From Norana najaformis (taxonomy: Eukaryota > Annelida > Clitellata > Crassiclitellata > Hormogastridae): a DNA stretch of 64,000 bases. A program made the position numbers and the translations under genes. A model generated the notes under the pieces. The model was not told the DNA's origin, did no database searches, and was given only the letters and a program-made list of their open reading frames with translations. How positions within the stretch are numbered: position 1 is the first letter of the stretch; each line of letters starts with the position of its first letter. Where the stretch lies: NCBI GenBank assembly GCA_964023275.1, contig OZ029921.1, forward strand, positions 27,759,230 through 27,823,229. The letters are read 5' to 3'. Positions 55,236 to 64,000 of the stretch are shown piece after piece.

Positions 55236-55340
55236 ATTGCGTGGTGGCTGAGGGTCTAACGCGTTGGCTCTTCACCTTTTTGAGACCCGGTTTCGAATCC
55301 GGAACCAGTCATGCGAAATTGACATAGTAAGTAAGTAAGT
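55236..55340 (+). mobile_element. SINE-E, tRNA-derived, with (GTAA)n tail
   Basis: GCGTGGTGGCTGAGGGTCTA head, CCGGTTTCGAATCCGG B box, GTCATGCGAAATTGACATAG end and AGTAAGTAAGTAAGTAAG tail. A second end, GAATCCGGAATCCGTCATTC, follows at 55400-55432, so two copies may be joined. Confidence 0.72.
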
Positions 55341-55344
55341 AAGC

Positions 55345-55400
55345 AATGTATTTGTTAACACGCCATATATCCATCGACTGAGCGAGGAATCATAGGAGCG
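55345..55400 (-). repeat. dispersed repeat, copy of 9353-9428
   Basis: Reverse complement of the 9.4-kb copy (TGTTAACACGCCATATATCC, GACTGAGCGAGGAATCATAG). Confidence 0.7.
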
Positions 55401-55439
55401 AATCCGGAATCCGTCATTCGAAATTGACATAGTCGAACT

Positions 55440-56745
55440 GTGCAAATAACCGTGGAAGCCCCTCCTCAAATCCAAATATCCTCACTTATAACGGGTTTTA
55501 TTATGACATAAATACTGATATAAAGCGTTTGTGAACATGGGCCCAATATTCAGTTCATCTGCAGGAAACGACCTTTTTATCACACAAAGACCTAATAAGG
55601 CGGTTTCTGTCTGATATGATTCCCAATCCTAGCACTACAAGGATGTGTCTGTGTATATCTATATAATATATATATAGTATTGTATATATATATATTTGTG
55701 TGTATATGTATGTGTATATTTGCATACATACGTATGTGTAGGATGAACCTTCTTAGCACTGCTGAGTATGTATGAGCGTGCACAGAGGTAGTTAAATTGT
55801 ATATAGTCTAAGGATGTTTTCGTTGTTTTCGTTGCCATTTCCACGAAGCCTACTTCAGGCAGACCTGGCTGGCATGATAACTTATGTTAGCTTACCATAA
55901 TATACATACACATATGCGCATACGTTCTCATACTATACATACACGCACATACATGTCAGTATTGTGTATGCTATACATACATATATGTATATACGTGTTA
56001 TACATAAATATATATGAGCATTTGTATGCATGTGACTGCATCGTATACATATATATTTGCGTTTAAGGGCACACGTAAACAGCGCATTAAATATTCCAAG
56101 GTCGGTGCTGGATGCAATTAAGGTGTGGAGGAATTGTATTTGTCGATGCCACGAAGAAGAGGTGAGCTCTTAAGTATACCTCACCCTATTAGCGCCATCG
56201 ATCGAAAGTTTCCTTTGGTGATCAAGACAGACTTACGAACGAAGATCTCTGTAAACAAGAACAGATCTAACTGGGTCACCGGAAGTGATAGCTGTACAGA
56301 TAAACCAACGGAGTAGGTCCACAGCGATTGAAAGCGGGGCTTTCGCAAAAGAATACGCTGTGTTTGAGTTAACAGACTTAAGATACATCGCATGTTTGAT
56401 GTCGTTGTGCGTTACCATTAGGAGTAAATTATAATTACATCTAGGATTGCATACTGTTACATTTCTTTGGGTTTCGTTAAATTCTTCATTCCTCTGAATT
56501 GCCTGCTTGATACAGCATTGCGTAAGTGTGGGCCTACATTGGTTCAAGATCTGACGAAAATTCTTCTGACCCACTACAAACCAGTGTTGTGTTATATTAT
56601 GTTATGTTAAAGTGTTATGCTACATTGTTATTTTTGTTACGATATGTTATGTTGTGACTCCCCTTCATCTTCGCTAATCAACCGACGTAATAGAAATGAA
56701 ACAACAGTGTGTAAATGCACACCCTTTTCTAGAGCGACCGTATGG
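55440..56745. other. intergenic with TATA/TACA microsatellite patches
   Basis: ATATAT and ATACATAC runs at 55655-55735 and 55895-56060; no gene seen in the rest. Confidence 0.45.
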
Positions 56746-56749
56746 TCTC

Positions 56750-57083
56750 GACCCTACTCATTTTTCAGTTAATTTATCGGGGGAGATCCTTTACCACTGC
56801 TGCCCGTTGGAATGGGCGCCATGCCATTTAAGGTCCCGTGCACGGACCGTGCTAGCCCTTTTTTCTGTTATCAGCTAACGGTATTGCAGATAACATTCTC
56901 TAAATCTCTGTCATACCACGCACCAAGTGGTGCGCATTTTCCTTTAAATCAATGTCCACGGAAGTTCCAGTGCTAGCCCGAGGATTAAATCTCTAAAATA
57001 TAGCCGCGATCGGTATGCGAACCGGCATTCTCACGCACAGAGGCGCCGTGGCGTACGCTTTAACCGATGTAGCTAACTAAGCC
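56750..57083 (-). mobile_element. SINE-D, tRNA-derived, full length but interrupted
   Basis: Sense strand starts GGCTTAGTTAGCTACATCGG (A box) with B box GGTTCGCATACC about 40 bases on, then AGATTTAATCCTCGGGCTAG, and continues after an insertion with CACGGTCCGTGCACGGGACC to GAGTAGGGTCGAG. This copy links the tRNA-like head to the 3' body shared with 5165 and 15180. Confidence 0.8.
56859..56969 (-). mobile_element. small retroposed sequence inserted in SINE-D, 10-bp target duplication and A-tail
   Basis: GTGCTAGCCC occurs at 56849-56858 and 56970-56979. Between them, in minus sense, is TGGAACTTCCGTGGACATTG...GATAACAG ending in six A. GTTATC/GATAAC close a 3' hairpin and GCGCACC/GGTGCG a central one. 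A longer relative is at 57497-57622. Origin unknown; a structured small RNA is possible. Confidence 0.75.
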
Positions 57084-57496
57084 AGTATTAGACTAACTTT
57101 TACGACTTTACCACTACTCATCCACGTAAACACGTTACGTCATAGATGCGTCATGAGTTGTTGTTGTTGTGTGCATGTAAGTAATTAGTGATAATATGGA
57201 CCATAGCACACTCGTCGGTTAGCTTGAACAACAGTGTCATAGTGTCAAAATATAAGGTCAACTCTGTAACAACTAAGGATCTGCGCATAAATGTTAGGCG
57301 CCGTCGGCCTATTGGGTAATACAGGCCTTTGCACAGGTATAGGCCTGCATGATGCGGTATAATTTCTTTGCGTGTGAAGCCTGTATTCGAGTACGCCATA
57401 GGCTGTTTGTTTATGGGGAAATCTCGGATCAGCGCTGAGCCTTTAGGCCTAAAAAAGTCTCACCGGCTGAATGATGTATGTAGCGAGGAACTATGT

Positions 57497-57622
57497 TACC
57501 AGCCAACGGATTGCAGATAACAACATTCTCTAAATCTCTGTCATACCACGCGCCAAGTGATGCGCATTGATTGACGTTTCCCTGGCCTTTAAATCAATGT
57601 CCACGAAAGTTCCATAGATTCT
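57497..57622 (-). repeat. second, longer copy of the 56859-56969 sequence
   Basis: In minus sense TGGAACTTTCGTGGACATTG, ATTTAAAGGCCAGGGAAACG, TCAATCAATGCGC, then AGAGATTTAGAGAATGTTGT and GGTAACATAG: about 124 nt. It has 17 bases missing from the other copy, which form ATTGATT/AATCAAT pairing. Confidence 0.85.
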
Positions 57623-57842
57623 GCAGACGGTAGAAGCCTGCAAGCGATTTGAGTAAACAAACATGTGTATCAATGGATACACTTAATACAGCGCCTTTTT
57701 AAGTACATCACAAAAGCGCTGCGTAATATAAACATACACATTTAAATACGAAATACTACCAATATAACGTGCAGCCTTACATTGCGTCAGTATACATACA
57801 TGTATGCACAATAATATATGTTGAGTCTGAGTAAACAGAAGC

Positions 57843-58210
57843 GTAATCGTAATCGTAAGCTCGAGATTTCTACAGCGCCCAACGAAAGCTAAGTAGCGGG
57901 AACCAGCTTATTCACAGACACTCAGTCAAAACGAAATCGATAGCCAGGAAGGGTTTGGTTCCAGGTCAAGAACCAAGAGTCAGGCTGGCAGACAGTCGGA
58001 CGGCTATGGTGGAAGGTATTTGGAATTGAGCCGGAAATTGAGATAAGGGGAATAGGAAGAGTCAGGATAGAATTTGTGGAAGAGGAGTGTTTTCAGTTCG
58101 AGTGGAAGACCCGCCCAGAGATTGCAAGAGGTGAAGTGTTGGTGAGTTCGTATCAAGGGTCAGATAATTGGTGTGATTCTGGTGGGAGTTTATTCCAGAG
58201 GGGTGGAAGT
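57843..58210 (-). mobile_element. LINE-A 3' end, longest copy, with ORF2 C-terminus
   Basis: Sense (minus) order: LWNKLPPESHQLSD, then LPLELKTLLFHKFYPDSSYS, the WNxLP...LKTxLF end of CR1/L2 ORF2, then a 3' UTR with CCTGGAACCAAACCC, ATCGATTTCGTTTTGACTGA, GCGCTGTAGAAATCTCGAGC and a TTACGATTACGATTACG tail. This defines LINE-A; other copies are at 2612, 25428, 35185, 36027, 42320, 54268 and 59715. Confidence 0.85.
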
Positions 58211-58244
58211 ATAATGTGTGAATGTGCACCTGGCCAATACAAAT

Positions 58245-58718
58245 GCACACGTGCATACATTGATGCATACATTGATGCATACATTGATGCATACACTGAT
58301 GCATACACTGATGCATACACTGATGCATACATTGATGCATACATTGATGCATACATTGATGCATACATTGATGCATACATTGATGCATACATTGATGCAT
58401 ACATTGATGCATACATTGATGCATACACTGATGCATACATTGATGCATACATTGATGCATACACTGATGCATACACTGACGCATACATTGATGCAGACAT
58501 TGATGCAGACATTGATGCATACATTGATGCATACATTGATGCAGACATTGATGCAGACATTGATGCATACATTGATGCAGACATTGATGCATACACTGAT
58601 GCATACATTGATGCATACATTGATGCATACATTGATGCATACATTGATGCATACATTGATGCATACACTGATGCATACATTGATGCATACATTGATGCAT
58701 ACATTGATGCATACATGA
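58245..58718. repeat. 12-bp satellite GCATACATTGAT, about 39 units
   Basis: Perfect register with CATACACTGAT and CAGACATTGAT variants clustered in runs. Long open frames on both strands follow from a stop-free 12-bp unit. Confidence 0.98.
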
Positions 58719-59710
58719 GACATGACTGCGTCATGTGTATAGAATTTTGTATCTTTAATTTTTGTTATAGCTTTAATATTTTGCGAGGCTACATCTGTGT
58801 CTATAGCTCATGATTATGTTCATATAGATCTGTAGAGACCCATAAAATATATGTAATAACTATAACAGAACAATGTATAAAAGCAGTGATGTGTATAATA
58901 CTGTTAAAACTTTTTTAAACTCCAAAATTATTTTCAGAAACGTATTTTTAAATTTAAAATAAAATAAACTTTTGAAAGTACTTTTGCAAAATACTTTAAA
59001 AAATACTTTGCGCTCTTGCACACAATTTTTTTGCAGTACTAATTTGTTGTCTTTAACACTTTAGTGATTAATTAGGATGTGTTCATTATGCTTAATTACT
59101 AGTTTGCTCTAGGATTCTTTCAGGTTTCACATCTAAGTGACATTTACATTGGTACTTTCTAACCTTCTACTTTTGATAATTTTTCTTGTGATCCAAATAG
59201 CTGGAAAGCAGTTATGGTGGCATTTCTATGTACATAAACAACAGCTCATTTATCTTTGTGAACAATCAATATATTCTGCATAAAAAATGAATGCCTATAA
59301 ACTAATTAAATGGGTTAGTAATCAACTTAATAAATAAATTAATGGTAATAAATTTATAATAAAACTTCATTAATTATACTAAGAATAACGCATTTGTAGA
59401 CCATCAGCTTGTTGGAAACTCGGTTTAGTTTTAATATTGCATGACTTGATCAGCGGTAATACTTTCTGTATTTGTCACGCGAGGTCTTAGTTAGCTCTTG
59501 CTGTCTCTGTCCCAGCAGAAACGACGCGTGACGCGTTCACTCAGAAGTCATATTTACTCGTATCGTGCGGAAAAACACAGTTAGCGTCACATTACTATCA
59601 ATCGTGTTCCGGTAAGAAAGTAACATATCTAACTTTCCTGCCGTCTACTGGTGCGTTCTCGTCAAAATTATCTATACATAACTCCGGTCTGAATTCGTTT
59701 GGAAACTGCA
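58719..59710. other. AT-rich intergenic, no gene recognised
   Basis: At 58900-59030 AAAGTACTTTTGCAAAATAC-type words recur. Similar text at 60765-60910 suggests both are ends of one AT-rich element, not proven. Confidence 0.4.
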
Positions 59711-59714
59711 GGTC

Positions 59715-59988
59715 TTTCACACAACGGAAAACAAACCTCTTCCACAAATTCTATCCTGACTCTTCTTCTCTTGTCTCACTTTCCGCTCCAATTCCAAACA
59801 CCATTCACCACATCCCTCTGACTGTCTGCCAGCCTGTCTCTTGGTTCTTGACCTGGAACCGATCTCTTCTTGTCTGTCGATTTTGCTTTGACTGAGCGCC
59901 TGTGAATAAGCTGGTTCTCGCGACTTAGCTATCGTTGGGCGCTGTAGAAATCTCAAGCATACGATTACGATTACGATTACGATTAGTG
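59715..59988 (+). mobile_element. LINE-A 3' end
   Basis: TTCCACAAATTCTATCCTGA through GACCTGGAACCGATCTC to GGGCGCTGTAGAAATCTCAA and four ATTACG units. Confidence 0.85.
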
Positions 59989-60069
59989 CTTGCAGGAAGT
60001 GTTTTCTTGCTGCACTGCATTACTTGCGTTCTGAGTGCTACAGCTGGCAGTGGAACTGATTGCAAACGA

Positions 60070-60240
60070 CTGTAATCGTAATCGTAAACTCGAAATTTAT
60101 AAAGCGCTACTTAAAAGCAAAGCGCATGGCAGCAGCTTATTCATGAACGCTGCGTCAAGTCCGTGGTGTATTCCAAAGATGCCATGTCAAGGCCAAGTCC
60201 GGTTGCCAGGAGACCAGAGAGAGGAGGTGAGAGCAGACTA
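60070..60240 (-). mobile_element. L2-like LINE 3' end, separate subfamily
   Basis: TGTAATCGTAATCGTAAACT, CGAAATTTATAAAGCGCTAC; the body differs from LINE-A and B. Confidence 0.6.
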
Positions 60241-60487
60241 GGGTGGGTTGTAATTTCTCTTTCTTCGACATGTTCTACTGAATTCATACTTTGCCTTTGT
60301 CACTATTAGGCTAAGTCCAATATTCTTGTCGAGTCTTTGACATAGTAAAGTAATTCCAAGCTCTAATACATTATGACCAAAATTTTCATATAATATTAAC
60401 GAAAAATAAACCGGAAAAACGTCAAATTTCTTGACGTCACACTCGTCCAGCCACTATTATTTTCTGCATTTATTAGTCGCCACTATC

Positions 60488-60645
60488 TAATGGTTTAGCA
60501 TCAGTCGATGGCGCCGAGCAACTGTGAGTGAAGGACTTGCTCAAGGTCCTTACACAGTAACCGTCTCAGGGGAGGTTCGAACCCTTACTCTCCGCGTTAC
60601 AAGCCGAGCACTCTCTCCAACAGGCTACCGTGCCCCACAAAGACC
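60488..60645 (-). mobile_element. SINE-F, tRNA-derived
   Basis: Minus strand TGGGGCACGGTAGCCTGTTG, AAGGGTTCGAACCTCCCCTG (good B box), CTTGAGCAAGTCCTTCACTC, TCGGCGCCATCGACTGAT. Pairs with 21181. Confidence 0.8.
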
Positions 60646-61560
60646 ACCGTGCCACTGTATGGCTGCAACCGCAGAAAAAATTCAGTATTCGAATAGTTAC
60701 TAATTTGTCTTATAAGTAACCGAAGAAGCTTCTCGAAGTCAGTTTCGGTTTTCGTCTCCAGCACAAAGTATTTTCTGTAAAGTATTTTTTAAAAGTATTT
60801 AAATCTTTAAAGCACTTCAAAGCATTTTGAAAATACTGAAATAAAATACTCCAGAAAATATTCTAAAATACAAGAAATACTATTTTGCATATTAAGAATA
60901 AAAGCTATTTTCATAGTAGCTTTTCATAAATCACTGTATTAAAGTATAAACTTATACGTATATTCGACGCTGGCCTATGCACATACAATAAACAGCCATA
61001 TATAACTTATACATACACATTGTTTACATATATACCTTCATATATTATAGGCTTACATATTTATAGCATAGGTCTACTTTTGCAGTACAGAACGATGCTT
61101 TTTTCTTGTGAATTCCACTGTGTAGGCCCATACGAAAATACGTATAAATCAATATATGAGTCCTGAAAATATTCTTCACCTCAGAATTAGCTCATATTGA
61201 AAGCCTCGCTTCTGAGATAAGCAGTCATTATTTTCTTTGGCATAATCCTTTAGAGCTATCAGATGTCCGCATGGACATTAAGGCCTATAATTGCATGTGG
61301 CAAGAGCTAAGGTAGCTTTAGAAGATGATAGAGAGCCAACGCACGATGAGCCACTGGATTTATATAGAACTTTCGTATGGCTGATGACGTAATCCTGACG
61401 TCATCGTCGACTCATCGTCTGTTTTTGTCTGTGCTTCGGCCGAGAACTCGATGTACATATGTAGCAAGACAACTAATATAGCGCCTTTTAAGTAACCCAC
61501 AAAATCACTGGATATATATAACATATATGGGTAAACGATACACTGGCAACCATCGACGTT
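60646..61560. other. intergenic, no gene recognised
   Basis: AT-rich. GATGACGT and ACGTCATC form a short inverted repeat at 61390-61412 containing a TGACGTCA (CRE-like) site; an L2-tail-like TATAGCGCCTTTTAAGTA lies near 61480. Confidence 0.4.
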
Positions 61561-61789
61561 GTAACATATATATATATATATATAATATATAATATATATA
61601 CATGACGCTTTAACGTGAGTTTATGCATTGACGATTAGTCTCGTGCCAGTTGCATTGCCCAACGATGTAGCTCTTTCTACAGTCTATATATGCGCAATGA
61701 TCTGTCTTTCTATCTTTTTCTGCTTTTATCTCTATGCCTGTCTGTCTTTCTTTATGTCTGTGTCTCTGTCTTTTGTCTGTCTGCATGTG

Positions 61790-61834
61790 TGTGTGTCTGT
61801 CTGTCTGTCTATCCGTTTGTCTGTCTGTCTATCC

Positions 61835-61898
<64 letters not shown>

Positions 61899-61912
61899 GC
61901 TTGTCTATCTCT
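61790..61912. repeat. (CTGT)n microsatellite
   Basis: CTGT units with ATCCGTTTGT interruptions. Confidence 0.95.
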
Positions 61913-61979
61913 ATTTATTTGTGCCCGTTTAAACGCATCCGTATACTTCGATATCTATTGCGTAATTCCCAGCAGTAGC

Positions 61980-62628
61980 ATCTTACGCACCTAGAATTCT
62001 CTAAATCCACCTAAATGCATAGTGTAGCTGATGCACTGGCTTCCATCCATATTCTTACATAATATTATACATAGGGGCCTACGTTTATATACGTAGATGC
62101 ATATATACACATTTATACAAATATATATACTCTAAAAAGTATAAATGTATCTTCGCAACATATGCATGCTTACATGTATATATGTACATTAATAGATATA
62201 AGTATATACTGTATACAGATATGTATTTGTATATTCCATATATATATATATAATATATATGTGCGCATTGTCTAGAAATAATATATTCGTATGATGTCCA
62301 AAACATAAGGCTGAGATGCACCGGTTGCTGCTGCAGATGGCAAAAGTGATGCTTGACTCCGAAGGAAGATCGGCTGATGAATTTATTCAGACTGACTGGA
62401 TGCAAGATGAACGATGTTTTCATGAGAAGCTGGGTTTAAGCCAATGGCTTATGAATGGCTGTTGGCGCTGATGAGGCTGGTCAGGAAGCAAAGCCTGGCT
62501 ATTAGAAGGTGACCGTGAGGCTGATTATGTTTTTATGTTCCGTACAAGACTTCGACCTAGGCATAAGCTCCTTTTATCCGTTGTTGAGAATAATGTTTTA
62601 GATCCGATAGATCGTTTTCTTTAGCATT
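61980..62628. other. intergenic with TATA-rich patch, no gene recognised
   Basis: ATATAT-rich at 62095-62290; rest unique. Confidence 0.45.
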
Positions 62629-62629
62629 T

Positions 62630-63178
62630 GTAATTGTAATTTGAGATTTATAAAGTACCTCTTAGAGGAAAAACTCAACAGAGATGCTTCCGACCCGAAA
62701 AAGTAAAATCACTGTTAAACAGTACAGTCTTCAGGCGCCTGCGGAACACTGAGAGGGGGAGATAAAAGGAACTCAAGTCGCAATTCTCGAGGGAGACGAT
62801 TCCAGCAAGTGGGACCAACGTAGGCAAAGCTTCTGAACTGGGCTGCAGCGGATCGCAAGCGAGGGCCAAACAGGAGATCCTGAGTGGCCGAGCGAAGGGT
62901 GCTATGGCCCGGCAACGATGAGACCAAAGTGCAGAAGTGAGGTAAAGGGGAGCAGAGCCAACAACAGAATTGCGCATGCGGGAGAGGATCTTAAAGTGGA
63001 CACGCTGCTGGAAGGGAAGCCAGTGAAGAGTGTCACGAATATAAGACGAAATGTGACCATATTTTGGAATGCCCCAATGAGACTAGCAGCAGAGTTAAGC
63101 ACAGATTGCAGCTTAGCAGTGTTGGCTAACGATAGGCCGGTAAAGATGGCGTTACCAAAGCGCATGCGCTTTATGTAA
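62630..63178 (-). mobile_element. LINE-B 3' end with ORF2 C-terminus, longest copy
   Basis: Minus-strand pieces across three frames: RFGNAIFTGLSLANTAKLQS, VLNSAASLIG, then ILSRMRNSVVGSAPLYLTS, a RCRAIAPFARPLRISCLALA and SVFRRRLKTVLFNSDFTFSG. This is the L2/CR1 ORF2 C-terminus in order, then GAGGTACTTTATAAATCTCA and ATTACAATTAC. At least two frame changes make it a pseudogene. Confidence 0.88.
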
Positions 63179-63471
63179 AGCTGTTATAATTTTCACAAAC
63201 ATTAAACCAATTTCATATAGAAACAGTAATTAGTAACTTCTGATGCGCCGATGTCTAATGCACAGGCATCAGCGGATGGCGCACCAAAGCCAAGCCGCAA
63301 TCAAGTCAATATCCAGATGGTCAGTCATATTTAGAATATGAACGTTCTATCGGTACATAAAATTGTATAGTATATAATTAGGCCTATATGCCTATATATA
63401 CAGTATTATTTGTGAAGTATATTTGTGAAATCACGTACTTCCACGCATAGAGTATGTACTGCAACTGTTGA

Positions 63472-63522
63472 ACCATAGAGACGCTGTTATAGGATGCACC
63501 GATCCTAATGTCTCTATGTGGG
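63472..63522. repeat. inverted repeat (hairpin)
   Basis: CATAGAGAC pairs with GTCTCTATG, and TAGGAT with GATCCTA, around a GCACC loop. Confidence 0.75.
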
Positions 63523-63661
63523 CCAAAAGAAGTACCTGAAAAATATAGTGTAACAATGTAGCCGTGTAATAGTATAAATGCATAACAGTAGGCCTATAAT
63601 AAAGTTAGTATGTAAACGTTGAAGTCTCAGCTGCTGCAAAAGATGTGCCTGAATCTTTGAT

Positions 63662-63828
63662 TCCGTAAGGATTCAGCCACAGAGACATGTGAAGGATTCG
63701 TCAAAGCCACCGACCATAGAGGCATATAAAGGATTCATCGAAGCCTCCAGCCGTAGAGACATATAAAGGATTCATCAAAGCCATCGACCATAGAAGCATA
63801 TAAAGGTTTCATCAAAGCCTGCAGTCGT
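63662..63828. repeat. degenerate ~37-bp tandem repeat, about 4-5 units
   Basis: CATATAAAGGATTCATCAAA GCC followed by ACCGACCATAGAG recurs with substitutions. Confidence 0.88.
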
Positions 63829-64000
63829 GTTTACCTTATCGCATAGAAATATATTCAGGGCAGGGTTCTGTTGAATCCAGTTGCAGACATTCATCTTGCA
63901 GCCTAATTATTGCTCCTTGGAAACCTGCATTTGCGATTACAGCAGGCTGCCATCTATCGGCGAACCATGTACATCGAAGTTTCTCGACGACTGTAATTAA
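63829..64000. other. window end, no gene recognised
   Basis: Unique sequence. Confidence 0.4.

Noticed and set aside
56859-56969. Canonical H/ACA snoRNA
   Set aside because: An ACA lies 3 bases before the end, but the 3' hairpin is only about 30 nt and no clear pseudouridylation pockets were found; kept only as an unknown structured sequence.
58062-58813. Open frames of about 170-245 codons in five frames
   Set aside because: Products of the GCATACATTGAT satellite; the flanks are a LINE 3' end, not gene exons.

Overview
The window is animal nuclear DNA, gene-poor and repeat-rich. It holds spliced genes, CR1/L2-like LINE 3' ends, tRNA-derived SINEs, small DNA-transposon derivatives and very many micro- and minisatellites. 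The most informative gene is a neuropeptide precursor on the minus strand near 32.3-33.0 kb. It carries nine copies of an ...LRM-Gly peptide, most followed by Lys-Arg, which resembles the myomodulin (LRM/LRL-amide) precursors of lophotrochozoans. The source is therefore probably a mollusc, annelid or related lophotrochozoan; the species cannot be told from the sequence.

Layout: 0.5-0.9 kb, a mariner-type MITE. 1.8-5.7 kb, simple repeats and a possible first exon. 6.2-7.6 kb, an intact single-exon TMEM200-family membrane protein gene. 8.2-10.0 kb, a (TACA)n tract and a 48-bp minisatellite. 10.0-12.3 kb, a strongly G-depleted block bounded by short direct repeats and containing a Penelope-type hammerhead ribozyme motif. 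12.0-13.0 kb, two possible minus-strand exons. 15.6-16.4 kb, an intact ORF that joins the N- and C-terminal parts of a pogo-like transposase, including a PHD finger, without the catalytic core. 16.7-17.35 kb, a decayed LINE reverse transcriptase. 17.5-19.45 kb, the 3' end of a minus-strand, possibly TIR-like gene in three tandem copies. 20.1-21.0 kb, a piggyBac relic. 22.2-24.8 kb, two hAT-type non-autonomous elements. 26.4-28.95 kb, a three-exon TRIM gene (RING, two B-boxes, coiled coil). 30-31.5 kb, LINE and SINE 3' ends. 32.3-33.04 kb, the neuropeptide exon. 35-64 kb is almost entirely repeats, including a 40-bp minisatellite, a 1.6-kb polypurine tract followed by a polypyrimidine tract, and a 12-bp satellite.

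The supported host genes (TMEM200-like, TRIM, neuropeptide precursor, possible TIR-like gene) do not form a pathway; they are separate eukaryotic loci in repeat-rich DNA. Exon limits come from canonical splice signals and frame continuity seen in the sequence, not from transcripts. Most long open frames outside these genes are low-complexity repeats with no stop in the repeat unit. Repeat families carry local labels: LINE-A, B and C; SINE-D, E, F and G.
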